DNA of 64,000 bases from NCBI GenBank assembly GCA_046290435.1, contig JBKAGO010000032.1:124001-188000 (forward strand), written 5' to 3'. Shown here in pieces: positions 37,904 through 46,728 of the stretch; position 1 is the first letter of the stretch; every line of letters begins with the position of its first letter. A model generated the notes under the pieces. That model saw only the letters and a program-made list of their open reading frames with translations. It made no database searches and was not told the DNA's origin. The stretch is from CAVQUE01 sp046290435. Its GTDB lineage: Bacteria > Actinomycetota > Acidimicrobiia > Acidimicrobiales > UBA8592. The position numbers were made by a program, and so were the translations under genes.

Positions 37904-39380
37904 GTCTCGAGGCCGCGTCGTACCTCGACCGGATCCCGGCCGCGTCGACGTCGGCGACGGGTTCGAGGTCGACGCCCCGCCCGAGTCCCCAGCGCTCTGA
38001 CATCGTGGCTGCGTCGACACCGGCGATGATCGTGGCCGCCTGAACGCACGCACCGGTGGCCACCACCTCGTCGTCGTGGGGCACCCGCACCGGGCGGGCC
38101 CAGAGGTCGGCGACGATGCGCCGATAGGCACCGGACCTGCCGCCGCCGCCCACCAGGAACGCGTTGCCGTCGAGGGCCACCCCAGCGGTCGCGAGCGCAT
38201 CGACGCCCGCCAGGAGGCCACAAACCACGCCTTCGTGCGCCGATCGTGCAAGGTCGGCCCGGGAGGAGGACGTGCGCAGCCCCCGCACCATGCCGCTGGC
38301 GTCGGGCAGGTTGGGGGTTCGCTCGCCGTCGAGGTAGGGCACGAGCACCAACGAGTTGGCGCCAGGCGGCGCCTCCAGCGCGAGCGTCGCCAGATCGGCG
38401 GCATCGACGCCCATCAGCGAGGCGACCGCGTCGGTGACCTTGGTGGCGTTGAGGGTGCACACCAGCGGTAGGAATCGTCCGCTGGCATCGGCGAAGCCCG
38501 CCACGGCGCCGGTGGGATCCGCCGTGGGCCCCTCGGACACCGCGTATGCCGTGCCGGAGGTCCCGAGCGACATGACGACATCGCCCGGTGCGAGTCCCAG
38601 TCCGAGCGCTGCCGCCATGTTGTCGCCGGTTCCGGGAGCCACTCGACACGTCGGCGACAAGCCGAGGTCACGTGCCGCTTCGGGCGTGACGGTGCCGGCG
38701 GTGGCGTCGTGGTCGAGCACCGTCGGCACCATGTCGACCCATGACCTCGTCGGGTCGACGAGGTCGAGCAGTTCGAGGTCCGGCGCGCCCTGGCCTGGAG
38801 ACCACCAGCCCGAGCCCGAGGCGTCGCCGCGGTCGGTGACGTGGGCGCCCGTGAGACGGAAGGTGAGCCAGTCGTGGGGCAGCATGACCCGGCGTGTCGC
38901 GGCGAGGACGTCGGGCTCGTGGGCGGCCACCCATGCCAACTTGGTGATGGTGAACGCCGCCACCGGCACGCTGCCGACGCGCTGCGCCCATGCCACCGCG
39001 CCGAGGCGTTCGACCAGCTCGGCGGCCTGGGGGGCGGACTCGGTGTCGTTCCACAGCTTCGCCGGCCGCAGCACCCGGTTGTCGTCCCCCAGCAGCACCA
39101 TGCCGTGCTGTTGGCCGGCGACGGAGATGGCGGCGACGTCGCCGAGCCCTCCCGGCAGCTGCGCTGCAGCGTCGGCGAGGGCCGACCGCAACGCCTGCCA
39201 CCAGGCCTCGGGATCCTGCTCCGAGCGCGGCGGGCTGGTCGGGGGATGCGGCGCTCGCCCCGTCGCCACGACGGCGCCGTCGTCGATACGGCGGATCTCG
39301 ACCTTGGTCGACTGGGTGGACGAGTCGACGCCGCAGACCAAGGGCTCTCCGGGGATCGGTGATCGAGTCGAGGCGGCCAT
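37893..39380 (-). CDS. xylB: Xylulokinase-like FGGY carbohydrate kinase
   Basis: ATP-dependent sugar kinase of 495 residues, typical of XylB. N-terminal VCGVDSSTQSTKVEI (phosphate loop), SVAGQQHGMVLLG (substrate His and Gln), PHDWLTFRLTG, TGDNMAAALGLG and LSLGTSGTAYAVS. The C-terminal FGGY region has LVGGGGRSGAYRRIVADLW. D-xylulose is the most likely substrate, supplying the non-oxidative pentose phosphate pathway; related FGGY kinases for other sugars cannot be excluded. No xylose isomerase or transporter gene is adjacent. Confidence 0.88.
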   Translation of the reverse strand: MAASTRSPIPGEPLVCGVDSSTQSTKVEIRRIDDGAVVATGRAPHPPTSPPRSEQDPEAWWQALRSALADAAAQLPGGLGDVAAISVAGQQHGMVLLGDDNRVLRPAKLWNDTESAPQAAELVERLGAVAWAQRVGSVPVAAFTITKLAWVAAHEPDVLAATRRVMLPHDWLTFRLTGAHVTDRGDASGSGWWSPGQGAPDLELLDLVDPTRSWVDMVPTVLDHDATAGTVTPEAARDLGLSPTCRVAPGTGDNMAAALGLGLAPGDVVMSLGTSGTAYAVSEGPTADPTGAVAGFADASGRFLPLVCTLNATKVTDAVASLMGVDAADLATLALEAPPGANSLVLVPYLDGERTPNLPDASGMVRGLRTSSSRADLARSAHEGVVCGLLAGVDALATAGVALDGNAFLVGGGGRSGAYRRIVADLWARPVRVPHDDEVVATGACVQAATIIAGVDAATMSERWGLGRGVDLEPVADVDAAGIRSRYDAASRLSA

Positions 39381-39486
39381 CGGCCGAGCTTACGGGCCGC
39401 TCGGCGGGAGAGGGATGGACGTGGACGCCTCGGCTCGAGGACGGACCGCCTGCCGGAGGCGTCCTTCGAGCAGCGTGCGTCGGCGC

Positions 39487-40467
39487 TCAGCGAACGCAGG
39501 TCCGCCAGAAGGAGCGATACGAGCGATGAACGGGCACCCCGTCGAGATAGCCGTCCTCGGCCAGAGCCCGGTGCAGCGCCGGCAGGTTCCGGAACGGGAT
39601 GCCCGAGTCGACGTGATGGGCCAGGTGGTAGCCGGTGTTGAACGGCACGAGGATCGCCTGGGCCAACCGGTGCTGTTCGATGTGGTGAGTGGTGCGTCGG
39701 CGGTCGTCGCTGCGGGTCATGCCGGCATGTTCGGCGAGCGCTCGGAGCCGGTTGAGTACCCGCCACACGGTGAACCAGGGCAGGAACCACAGGACCAGGT
39801 ACAGCCAGGGATGCCCGGCGACGGCGAACAACGCGAACACGACCATCTGGCCGGCGATGGTCTTGAGGGCGCGGGCGCGGTAGCCCGGCCGCAGGAGGCC
39901 CTTGAACACCGGTCGGAGGATCTTCCAGCCCGAGATGCCGGTGGCATCGCGCACCAGCTTGCGCCGTAGGGAATCGCGGGCCACCGGATAGCCGGCGTAG
40001 AGCCCGAAGTCGGGCTCGCGGGGCCCGAACTCGTCGCGATGGTGCTGTGTGTGGACCAGGCGGTAGGTGGGCCCGCCGTCGCCGAAGGCGAGGAGTCCGA
40101 TGAGGTGCTGGCCGACGAGGTCGTTCCAGCGACGGTCCGAGAACAACAGCCGGTGGGCAGCCTCGTGGTTGAGGATGTACAGCCGCACGAACACGGTGCC
40201 CATGGCGAGCACTGCGACCGGCCACACGAACCAGCGATCGAGCGTTGCCGTGGCCCAGACGATCCCGACCGGCATGGCCAGCGTCCAGGCGACGGTCCAG
40301 GCGTTGCGGATGTTGGGGATGCGCCGGAGGCGATTGCGGAACTCGGGCCGGGGGCGCCCGTCAGGGCGCAATCGCTCGGACCCTGCGAACGGCGTGAGCG
40401 CGTCCGGGTCGGGTGCGAGCCCACCGGTTCGGGTGGCGACGAGGGTGTCGTGGTCGACCACAGCCAT
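39487..40467 (-). CDS. Membrane fatty acid desaturase
   Basis: 326 residues with four or so membrane helices and the histidine boxes of diiron desaturases/hydroxylases: HEAAH, HTQHHRDE and HLAHHVDSG. It resembles the FA_desaturase superfamily (DesA/beta-carotene hydroxylase type). Reaction not certain: acyl chain desaturation is the default. ATG 40467. The gene sits alone between xylB and the YibE/F gene, all on the minus strand. Confidence 0.85.
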   Translation of the reverse strand: MAVVDHDTLVATRTGGLAPDPDALTPFAGSERLRPDGRPRPEFRNRLRRIPNIRNAWTVAWTLAMPVGIVWATATLDRWFVWPVAVLAMGTVFVRLYILNHEAAHRLLFSDRRWNDLVGQHLIGLLAFGDGGPTYRLVHTQHHRDEFGPREPDFGLYAGYPVARDSLRRKLVRDATGISGWKILRPVFKGLLRPGYRARALKTIAGQMVVFALFAVAGHPWLYLVLWFLPWFTVWRVLNRLRALAEHAGMTRSDDRRRTTHHIEQHRLAQAILVPFNTGYHLAHHVDSGIPFRNLPALHRALAEDGYLDGVPVHRSYRSFWRTCVR

Positions 40468-40489
40468 GGGTCGAGTATCGCAGCTGTAC

Positions 40490-41761
40490 CTACCGTCCGG
40501 TAGCCGTCTCGGTCGAGCTCCGGACGGCCCAGGTCGCCAGTGCTGTGGTGATGGGGACCGAGGCCACAAGACCGATGCCGCCGACGAGCGCACGAACGAT
40601 CTCGATGGCGACGATCTCGCTGGTGAGCACCACCGAGATGTCGAGCTGCACCTGGGTGAACAACAACAGCAACGGCAGCGCGGCGCCGGCATAGGCGAAC
40701 ACCAGGGTGTTCGTCGTGGACCCGATGTGGTCGCGACCCACCCGCAACGCCGATCGGTAGAGGCGACCCGACGGCATCGACGGATCCGCGGCGTGGATCT
40801 CGGCCACCGCCGCAGCCTGGGTGACGGTGACGTCGTCGAGCACCCCGACGGTGCCGATGATGATCCCGGCGAGCAACAGGCCCTGGAGATCCACCGAACC
40901 GTCGCCGGTGACCAGGAACAGCGCATCTTCGTCGGAGAGGCCCGTCAGGTTGGTGAGCTCGACGAACACCCAGGCCAGCGCACCGGTGATGCCGAGGCTC
41001 CCCAGACTGCCCAGCAGCGAGACCGCCGACAGATGGTTCACCCCATGGGTGAAGAACAACGTGATCGCCGCCACGGCTGCGGACCCGATGATGGCCACGA
41101 GCACCGGGGCCGAGCTCTCGAGGAGCGCCGGCAACGTGAAGAACGCGAGCACGGCGAAGCTGAGCGCCAACGCAAGGATGGACCGCAGTCCCTGCAGCCG
41201 CCCGAGCACGATCACCGCGCCGGCGAAGAGCACGAACAGGGCGATGAGCCAGGTGCTGCGAGCGAAGTCGAGGAAGTAGTAGCGGAATCGCTGGTCGACC
41301 TCGAGACCCTGGTCGGCGACGATGATGCGATCGCCCGGCTCGATGACCGGCGTGGTCACCGACGGCGTCTGCTGGAAGGACCCCGTCGCGTCGTCGCCGA
41401 GGTCGAAGATGACGTCCTGGCACGGAACGGGACCGTCGGGGTTGCCGATACAGGGTGCGGGCTCGACCGCGACCACCGTGACCTCCCGCCGGTCGACGTC
41501 CGCGTTGGCCAACGCCGGCGGCTCGCGATCGCCGGTGGGCCACATGGCCACCGCTCCCACGAGGGTCAACGCCATCGACACCAGCACCGCCACACCGAGG
41601 CGCTGCCCCGCGCGGTTCCAGGCGAAGTCCCACCATGGCCCCCCATGGCTGTGGCCATGGCCGTGCGCATGGACATGGCCCTGCGCTGCGCCATGGGCCC
41701 GGTCGGCGGCTGGCCGGCCATGCGCAGGCTCAGGCGCGTGCGATGGGCCGTCGGGCATCAT
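40490..41761 (-). CDS. YibE/F-like membrane protein with His-rich N-terminus
   Basis: 423 residues with about eight membrane segments. The family signature DDVTVTQAAAVAEIH and HIGSTTNTLVFAYAGAALPLLLL is clear. An extracytoplasmic loop has cysteines (PAPCIGNPDGPVPCQD). The N-terminal cytoplasmic tail is unusually rich in histidine (AHGAAQGHVHAHGHGHSHG, about residues 22-40), which could bind metal. The molecular function of the family is not established. Confidence 0.85.
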   Translation of the reverse strand: MMPDGPSHAPEPAHGRPAADRAHGAAQGHVHAHGHGHSHGGPWWDFAWNRAGQRLGVAVLVSMALTLVGAVAMWPTGDREPPALANADVDRREVTVVAVEPAPCIGNPDGPVPCQDVIFDLGDDATGSFQQTPSVTTPVIEPGDRIIVADQGLEVDQRFRYYFLDFARSTWLIALFVLFAGAVIVLGRLQGLRSILALALSFAVLAFFTLPALLESSAPVLVAIIGSAAVAAITLFFTHGVNHLSAVSLLGSLGSLGITGALAWVFVELTNLTGLSDEDALFLVTGDGSVDLQGLLLAGIIIGTVGVLDDVTVTQAAAVAEIHAADPSMPSGRLYRSALRVGRDHIGSTTNTLVFAYAGAALPLLLLFTQVQLDISVVLTSEIVAIEIVRALVGGIGLVASVPITTALATWAVRSSTETATGR

Positions 41762-41894
41762 CGAAACCTAGCAATCCCGGGCTCGACGCCCGGGGATGGA
41801 ACCGAGGGCGAAACCACGACCGGGCGCCGACCCATGCATGGATCGACGCCCGATGCCGCGCTCATCGGTACGGGGAGGCTGCTCGGCAAGCCTC

Positions 41895-42161
41895 TTACGG
41901 CGTCTCGATACCGAGCTGTTCGAAGAGTTCGGCGCGCTTGGTCTCGAAGACCTCGTCGTCGATCTCCCCGCTCGCGTGCTTCTGGCTCAGCTTCGCGAAA
42001 CGCTCGTAGAGCTCCTGTTCGGAGGGTCCCTCTTCGGTCACGGCATCGTCGTCGCCTTCGACGCCCTTTTCCTCGCGGCGTTCCCGCTTGAGGGCCTGCT
42101 TGTCACGTTTGGCCTTCTCGCGTTGTCGCTTCTCCCAGCTCTGTCGTCCCTTGCCAGCCAC
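41895..42161 (-). CDS. Small basic SHOCT-like protein
   Basis: 88 residues: a lysine/arginine-rich N-terminus (MAGKGRQSWEKRQREKAKRDKQ), an acidic middle, and a C-terminal SHOCT-like hairpin (ASGEIDDEVFETKRAELFEQLG). Starts at GTG 42161, one base after the csp stop (TGAGGTG), so it is co-translated with the cold-shock protein. SHOCT domains often occur as oligomerisation segments; a nucleic-acid-related role is only a guess from the basic N-terminus and the partner gene. Confidence 0.72.
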   Translation of the reverse strand: MAGKGRQSWEKRQREKAKRDKQALKRERREEKGVEGDDDAVTEEGPSEQELYERFAKLSQKHASGEIDDEVFETKRAELFEQLGIETP

Positions 42162-42162
42162 C

Positions 42163-42363
42163 TCAGATGGCCCGGACGTTCAGCGCCTCGTCGCCCTTGC
42201 GACCAGGGCCGATCTCGAACTCGACTGCTTGACCTTCTTCGAGGTTCCGGAAGCCGGACCCGGCGATGTTGGAGTAGTGGACGAACACGTCGTCGCCATC
42301 GGGGCGAGTGATGAAGCCGTACCCCTTCTCGGTGTTGAAGAACTTGACGGTGCCGGTATGCAT
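42163..42363 (-). CDS. Cold-shock protein (CspA family)
   Basis: 66-residue OB-fold RNA/DNA chaperone. RNP1 is KGYGFI and RNP2 VFVHY, in the usual TGTVKFFNTEKGYGFI frame. Two starts are possible; ATG 42363 gives the canonical length and an AAGGA site about 10 bases upstream, while ATG 42372 adds three residues with poor spacing. Its stop is followed at once by a second gene, so expression of the two is linked. About 100 bp upstream is non-coding leader. Confidence 0.95.
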   Translation of the reverse strand: MHTGTVKFFNTEKGYGFITRPDGDDVFVHYSNIAGSGFRNLEEGQAVEFEIGPGRKGDEALNVRAI

Positions 42364-42471
42364 CTCGGGCATTTCCTTTTCTTGTGCTGGCCCGCGAACT
42401 CACGGGTCGCCGTTAACGCTATTGCGTTCGGGTGCCCAATCCTCCAGCCCACCGACGGGTTCCGCCGCCGC

Positions 42472-43224
42472 TCAGGAGCCCAGGACGGCGCTCACGGTGC
42501 CGGCATATTCGGGCCGACTGATGACCAGACCGCGCACGATCGGCTGCGGCTTGTTGTACAGGATCGGTCGACCCGCGAGGTCGGTCACGACCAGACCGGC
42601 AGAGGCAGCCACTGCGGCGGGCGCGCACACGTCCCACTCGTAGAGCCCGCTGGCATGGACGTACACGTCGACCTCACCGGTGACGACCAACATGGCCTTC
42701 ACTCCCGCCGATCCACACGCCGTCAGACGGGCGTCGAGCGCATCGGCGACCGCAGCGGCGTGGTAGGCGTTCGAACGCCCCGAGATGACGATCGGTCGGG
42801 TACGGGAGCCGGCGTCGGGAGCGACGGTGTTGTCCGTGCCGGCGACCAGGCCGAGCCCGGGCACCGCCACGGCGGCGGCAGTGGGCTGCTGGTGCTCGAC
42901 GAGGGCAACGTGGACGGCCCACTCGATGGAATCGCCGTAGGGGTAGTCCTGGGTGCCGTCGAGCGGGTCGATGATCCAGGTGCGCTCGGCGTCGAGGCGA
43001 CGCCGATCGTCGACGGCCTCCTCGCTCAAGACGATGTCGTCCGGGCGGCACCGCGCCAGCTCGGCGACGAGGAGGTCGTGAGCGCGGCGATCGCCTTCGT
43101 CACGCAGGAGCCACGGATTGGTGATCGCGGGATCCTCGCGCAACTCGACGAGAGCGCGGCCCGCCAGATCGGCCAGATGCCGGGCCAGGGAATGGTCGTC
43201 GTCGTCGATCAGGTCCGTGATCAC
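42472..43224 (-). CDS. cysQ: 3'(2'),5'-bisphosphate nucleotidase (CysQ-type)
   Basis: Inositol-monophosphatase-fold Mg-dependent phosphatase, 250 residues, likely hydrolysing 3'-phosphoadenosine 5'-phosphate in sulfur metabolism. Metal-site marks: LSEEAVDDRRR, the WIIDPLDGTQDYPYG motif and the second metal Asp in YEWDVCAPAAV. GTG 43224 start. It is followed upstream on the same strand by arsC, 81 bp apart. A generic inositol phosphatase cannot be excluded. Confidence 0.85.
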   Translation of the reverse strand: MITDLIDDDDHSLARHLADLAGRALVELREDPAITNPWLLRDEGDRRAHDLLVAELARCRPDDIVLSEEAVDDRRRLDAERTWIIDPLDGTQDYPYGDSIEWAVHVALVEHQQPTAAAVAVPGLGLVAGTDNTVAPDAGSRTRPIVISGRSNAYHAAAVADALDARLTACGSAGVKAMLVVTGEVDVYVHASGLYEWDVCAPAAVAASAGLVVTDLAGRPILYNKPQPIVRGLVISRPEYAGTVSAVLGS

Positions 43225-43305
43225 GACGACGCTAGCGGGACCGACGAGTGGCCGTGCCGATGCACCACCGACGGCGTGCCGGCGCTGAGGCCCGGACCAG
43301 CTCGG

Positions 43306-43665
43306 TCAGGATGCGAGGAACTCGGCGATACGACCCTTGGGTCGCCCGATGATCGCCCGGTCTCCCTTGACGATGACCGGCCGTTGCAGGAGCGCCTTGT
43401 CGCGGGCCAACAGCTCGACGACCGCATCGGGATCACCGACGTAGTCGTCGGGATCCAGTTCGAGCTTCTTGAACCGCGAGTCCTTGCGGACGAGGTCCTC
43501 GACGGGATCCTCGAGCCCGGCGACGATGTGGCGCAGCGTGGCCTCGTCGGGCGGTGTCTTCATGTACAGGACCACGTCGTGGTCGATACCCATCTCCTCG
43601 GCGACCGCCAAGGCGTTCTTGGAAGAACCTCAATGGGGGTTGTGGTAGATCGTGACGTCGGCCAC
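43306..43665 (-). CDS. arsC: ArsC-type arsenate reductase with in-frame TGA at the catalytic Cys (probable selenoprotein)
   Basis: Reduces arsenate to arsenite with glutaredoxin-type thiols. From GTG 43665 (AAGGGA site 6 bases upstream) the frame reads MADVTIYHNPH, then TGA (43630-43632), then GSSKNALAVAEEMG and on to a normal stop: 119 codons. Codon 12 is exactly where E. coli plasmid ArsC has its active Cys12 (YHNPACGTSRN). The three oxyanion arginines are kept: Arg60, Arg95 (LLQRPVIV) and Arg108 (IIGRP). A SECIS-like hairpin follows 16 nt after the TGA. I infer selenocysteine at position 12. Otherwise it would be a nonsense mutant, and any product restarting at TTG 43611 would lack the active site. 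Confidence 0.85.
43596..43613 (-). promoter_or_regulatory. SECIS-like hairpin after the ArsC TGA
   Basis: In the mRNA, CCUUGGC pairs with GCCGAGG (7 bp, one U-G) around a GGUC tetraloop. It begins 16 nt after the UGA codon, inside the coding region. Bacterial SECIS elements lie just downstream of UGA and their apical loop carries a GU/GGU that SelB reads (fdhF of E. coli has a GGUCU loop). Spacing, stem and loop all fit. Confidence 0.72.
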
Positions 43666-43829
43666 GGCTTCCCTTTCGTTCGATGATCCGACCAGGTCGG
43701 TCCGGCCGGGGCACCGTACCGCCCGCGCTGCGGGCTGCGCACGCCCTGCCGGGACGGATCAGCTCGGCGACGCTTCAGTCTGTGCCTGCGGCCGGCGAGG
43801 CAGGTGGGAGCGCCCATGGAGCGACTCGG

Positions 43830-45110
43830 TCACTGGGCGGGCGTGAACCCGATGTGGAGTTCCTTCAGTGCCCGCAGACAGAAATTGGGGTGGTGGCGGA
43901 AGTCGTTTGCGCCCTCGATGAACCACATGTCGTCGATGCGTTCGACCAGCGCCTCGAAGCCCAGGTACAGCTCTCGCCGGGCAAGGGGGGCTCCCATGCA
44001 GTGATGGGTGCCGAAGCCGAAGGCGAGGTGCTGGCGGGCGTTGTCGCGCTCGAGGTCGATGTCCATCGGGCACTCGAACATCGAGTCGTCGAGGTTGGCC
44101 GCGGCGTAGCGGATGTTGACGATGGAGCCGGCGGGAATGGTGACACCGTGCATCTCGACGTCGACCGCCGTCTGGCGGAACAGGCCCTGGACCGGGCCCT
44201 CGCGGCGCAGGACCTCCTCGACAAGGACCGGCAGGTACTTCTCGGGGTCGGCCTTGAGCCGTTCCCACTGGTCCTTCTGCTCGATCAGCAGCATCACCCC
44301 CGCCGACAGGGCGTTGGTGGAGGTCTCGGAGCCGCCGACGAAGGTGTCGGCCATCATCTCGGCGTGGAGCTCCTCGTCGGTGAGGGTGCGGCCCCACTCG
44401 GGGATGACCGTGTTGACGAGGTCGCTGAGCAACGTGTCGTCCGGCTCCGCGCGGAGCCGCTCGAAGATGGGCTGGAAGTAGTGCTGGGCCTCGATCTCCA
44501 TCTCGGTCGACCAGATGGCCTCCTCCTCGGTCTGCATCATCCCGAGGCGCTGCACCCAGGCGTCGGTCCACGCCTTGATCTTCCAGATGTCCTCCTCGGG
44601 CGCGCCCATCTGGCGGCCGATCACGATGAGCGGCAGCGGGATGGCGAACTCCTTCACCCAGTCGCAGGTGCCCCGGTCGATGAAGGAGCCGATGAGCCGG
44701 TGCGCGAGGTCGGACACGAACGGATCCATCTGCTTGATCTTCTGCGGGCGGAACGCGTGGTTGAACAGCCCACGCATCTCCTTGTGGTTGGGGTCGTCAC
44801 GCCCGGCCAGCGTCGGCGCCGGCACCCAGCCCTTCTCCTGGTAGATCTCGCGCAGCATCGCCGAGCGCTTGTCGGTCTTGGAACGGTCGCGGGCGTTGCG
44901 GAAGCGATCGGTGTCGCGCAGGATGGCGTGGATGTCCTCGTAGCGGGTGATGACGAACATCCCGCTGCGGGGGTCCTGCCACACCGGGGCTTCCTCCCGC
45001 AGCACGGCGTAGGCGTCGTAGGGGCATTCGGAGATCTCGGGATCGAAGAAGTTCACGTCCTCGAGACGCAGCCCCTCGTCGGATGGCGCGTTCGGTCGGG
45101 TATCGGTCAC
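43830..45110 (-). CDS. Cytochrome P450
   Basis: 426-residue bacterial P450. I-helix FVGGSETSTNAL, ExxR EEVLRREGP, and the haem loop FGFGTHHCMGAPLARRELYL with the axial Cys. N-terminal DPEISECPYDAYAVLREEAPVWQ is typical. GTG 45110 follows AGGGGGAA. It is divergent from an LLM oxidoreductase gene (118 bp between starts), with which it may share control. Electron donors and substrate unknown. Confidence 0.93.
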   Translation of the reverse strand: MTDTRPNAPSDEGLRLEDVNFFDPEISECPYDAYAVLREEAPVWQDPRSGMFVITRYEDIHAILRDTDRFRNARDRSKTDKRSAMLREIYQEKGWVPAPTLAGRDDPNHKEMRGLFNHAFRPQKIKQMDPFVSDLAHRLIGSFIDRGTCDWVKEFAIPLPLIVIGRQMGAPEEDIWKIKAWTDAWVQRLGMMQTEEEAIWSTEMEIEAQHYFQPIFERLRAEPDDTLLSDLVNTVIPEWGRTLTDEELHAEMMADTFVGGSETSTNALSAGVMLLIEQKDQWERLKADPEKYLPVLVEEVLRREGPVQGLFRQTAVDVEMHGVTIPAGSIVNIRYAAANLDDSMFECPMDIDLERDNARQHLAFGFGTHHCMGAPLARRELYLGFEALVERIDDMWFIEGANDFRHHPNFCLRALKELHIGFTPAQ

Positions 45111-45228
45111 GGTTCCCCCTGGTGGCAGTCGTCGATGTCGTGCAGACGTCGGCGGTGGCGGAGTGCGGCCCCGGAGGGCCGACGGCGTCATTCCAGCACA
45201 GGGGCGCCCCGGGTGCTTGACTGCTCGG

Positions 45229-46068
45229 ATGCACTACGGCGTGACGATCTTCCCGACCGCGTACTCGATGCCGATGGCCGAACTGGGCCCGGCGCTCGAG
45301 GAGCGCGGCTTCGAATCGGTCTGGGTGGCCGAGCACTCCCACATCCCGGCGAGCCGCGCGTCGCCGTGGCCCGGCGGCCCGGAACTGCCCCAGATCTACT
45401 ACGACACGCTCGATCCCTTCGTCGCGCTGACGGCCGCTGCGGCCACCACGACGACACTGAAGCTGGGCACTGGCATCGCGCTGGTGATCCAGCGCGACCC
45501 CATCCACACCGCCAAGGAGGTCGCCAGCGTCGACGTCGTGTCGAACGGCCGCTTCTGCCTCGGCGTGGGTGCGGGCTGGAACGCCGAGGAGATGGCCGAC
45601 CACGGCGCCGACTTCGACCGCCGCTTCGGGCGCATGCGCGAGAGCGTCGAGGCGATGAAGGCCATCTGGACCAACGAGGTCGCCGAGTACCACGGCGACC
45701 AGATCGACTTCGGCCCGATGTACCAGAACCCCAAGCCGATGCAGAGCCCGCATCCCCCGGTGCACGTGGGCGGGGTGTACCCGGGCGCCTTGCGTCGGGC
45801 GATCGCCTGGGCCGACGGTTGGATGCCCATCGGCGGCCGCGGCCCCGACGACGCGCTCGGCTGGCTCGCCGAGGCCGATCGGGCCTGCGCCGAAGCCGGC
45901 AGGGAGCGCGCCAGCTTCGAGGTGTCGCTCTATGCCGCTCCGCCGAAGCGCGAGATGCTCGATGCGCTCGCCGAAGCCGGCCTCGACCGGGCTGTGTTCG
46001 TGCTGCCGTCCGACGGCGCCGACGAGCTGCTCCCCCGCCTCGACCGCCTCGCCGGACTGATCGTCTGA
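45229..46068 (+). CDS. LLM-class F420-dependent oxidoreductase
   Basis: 279 residues. Marks: YGVTIFPTAYSMPMAELGPALEERGFESVWVAEHSHIPASR, TTLKLGTGIALVIQRDPIHTAKEVASVDVVSNGRFCLGVGAGWN, and VGGVYPGALRRAIAWADGWMPIG. This is the probable F420-dependent TIGR03619-like group. ATG 45229. The next gene (methyltransferase) begins 8 bp after its stop, so they are likely co-transcribed. Substrate unknown. Confidence 0.89.
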   Translation: MHYGVTIFPTAYSMPMAELGPALEERGFESVWVAEHSHIPASRASPWPGGPELPQIYYDTLDPFVALTAAAATTTTLKLGTGIALVIQRDPIHTAKEVASVDVVSNGRFCLGVGAGWNAEEMADHGADFDRRFGRMRESVEAMKAIWTNEVAEYHGDQIDFGPMYQNPKPMQSPHPPVHVGGVYPGALRRAIAWADGWMPIGGRGPDDALGWLAEADRACAEAGRERASFEVSLYAAPPKREMLDALAEAGLDRAVFVLPSDGADELLPRLDRLAGLIV

Positions 46069-46076
46069 GCAGCGGC

Positions 46077-46688
46077 GTGACCGCCAGAGATCGCTGGAAC
46101 GCCCGCTACACCGACCGAGCCGAGATCGGCGAACCCGCGCCCTTCGTCTGCGAGATCGCCGAACTGCTCGAGCCGGGTGCGACGGTGGTCGATCTGGCGG
46201 GTGGCACCGGTCGCCACGCCCTCTGGCTGGCCGGGCAAGGCCATCCGGCCACGCTGGTCGACGTCAGTTCGGTGGCCCTCGACGCTGCGGCCGAGGCCGC
46301 TCGGGAAGCTGGGCTCTCGCTGGAGACGATCGAACGAGACCTCGAGGCCGACGGGCTGCCGCTGGAGCGGAGCTGGGCCCTGGTGTTGATGCACTACTAC
46401 TTCGATCCCACCGTCGTTCGTGCGGCATGGGGCGCGGTGCGGCCCGGTGGCTTGTTGGCCGTTGCCCAGCCGACCGTCACCAACCTCGAACGCCACGAAC
46501 GTCCCAGCCGGCGGTTCCTGTTGGAGGTCGGTCAGATCGCGGAATTGGCCGACGAGTTGGCGGCGTCGGCGTCGGCCGAGAGCTCGCCGAGCGACATCGT
46601 GACCTGCACCGAGGGCTGGCGGGACAACGACCGCCACGAGGGACGTCTGGTACTGCGTCGCGGCCCCGCCGGCAGCCGGGCCGACTGA
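46077..46688 (+). CDS. SAM-dependent methyltransferase (class I)
   Basis: 203 residues, TehB/thiopurine methyltransferase-like. Motif I is VVDLAGGTGRHALWLA (normally DxGxGxG; here DLAGGTG), preceded by DRWNARYTDR, a common start in this group, and followed by ATLVDVSSVALDAA. The late GGLLAVAQPTVTN is the motif IV-like segment. GTG 46077 overlaps nothing and lies 8 bp after the LLM stop. Substrate unknown. Confidence 0.82.
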   Translation: MTARDRWNARYTDRAEIGEPAPFVCEIAELLEPGATVVDLAGGTGRHALWLAGQGHPATLVDVSSVALDAAAEAAREAGLSLETIERDLEADGLPLERSWALVLMHYYFDPTVVRAAWGAVRPGGLLAVAQPTVTNLERHERPSRRFLLEVGQIAELADELAASASAESSPSDIVTCTEGWRDNDRHEGRLVLRRGPAGSRAD

Positions 46689-46728
46689 AACGCAACGTCA
46701 GACGCCGACGGACGGCGCGCCAGCCGAA

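Noticed and set aside
41640..41700. CATGGC/CCATGG repetitive DNA
   Set aside because: It is the coding sequence of the His/Gly-rich tail of the YibE/F protein and has no separate meaning.
43306..43611. Treating the ArsC gene as a short protein starting at TTG 43611
   Set aside because: It would omit the first beta strand and the active-site loop, yet the codons upstream of the TGA encode a perfect ArsC N-terminus with a good ribosome site.
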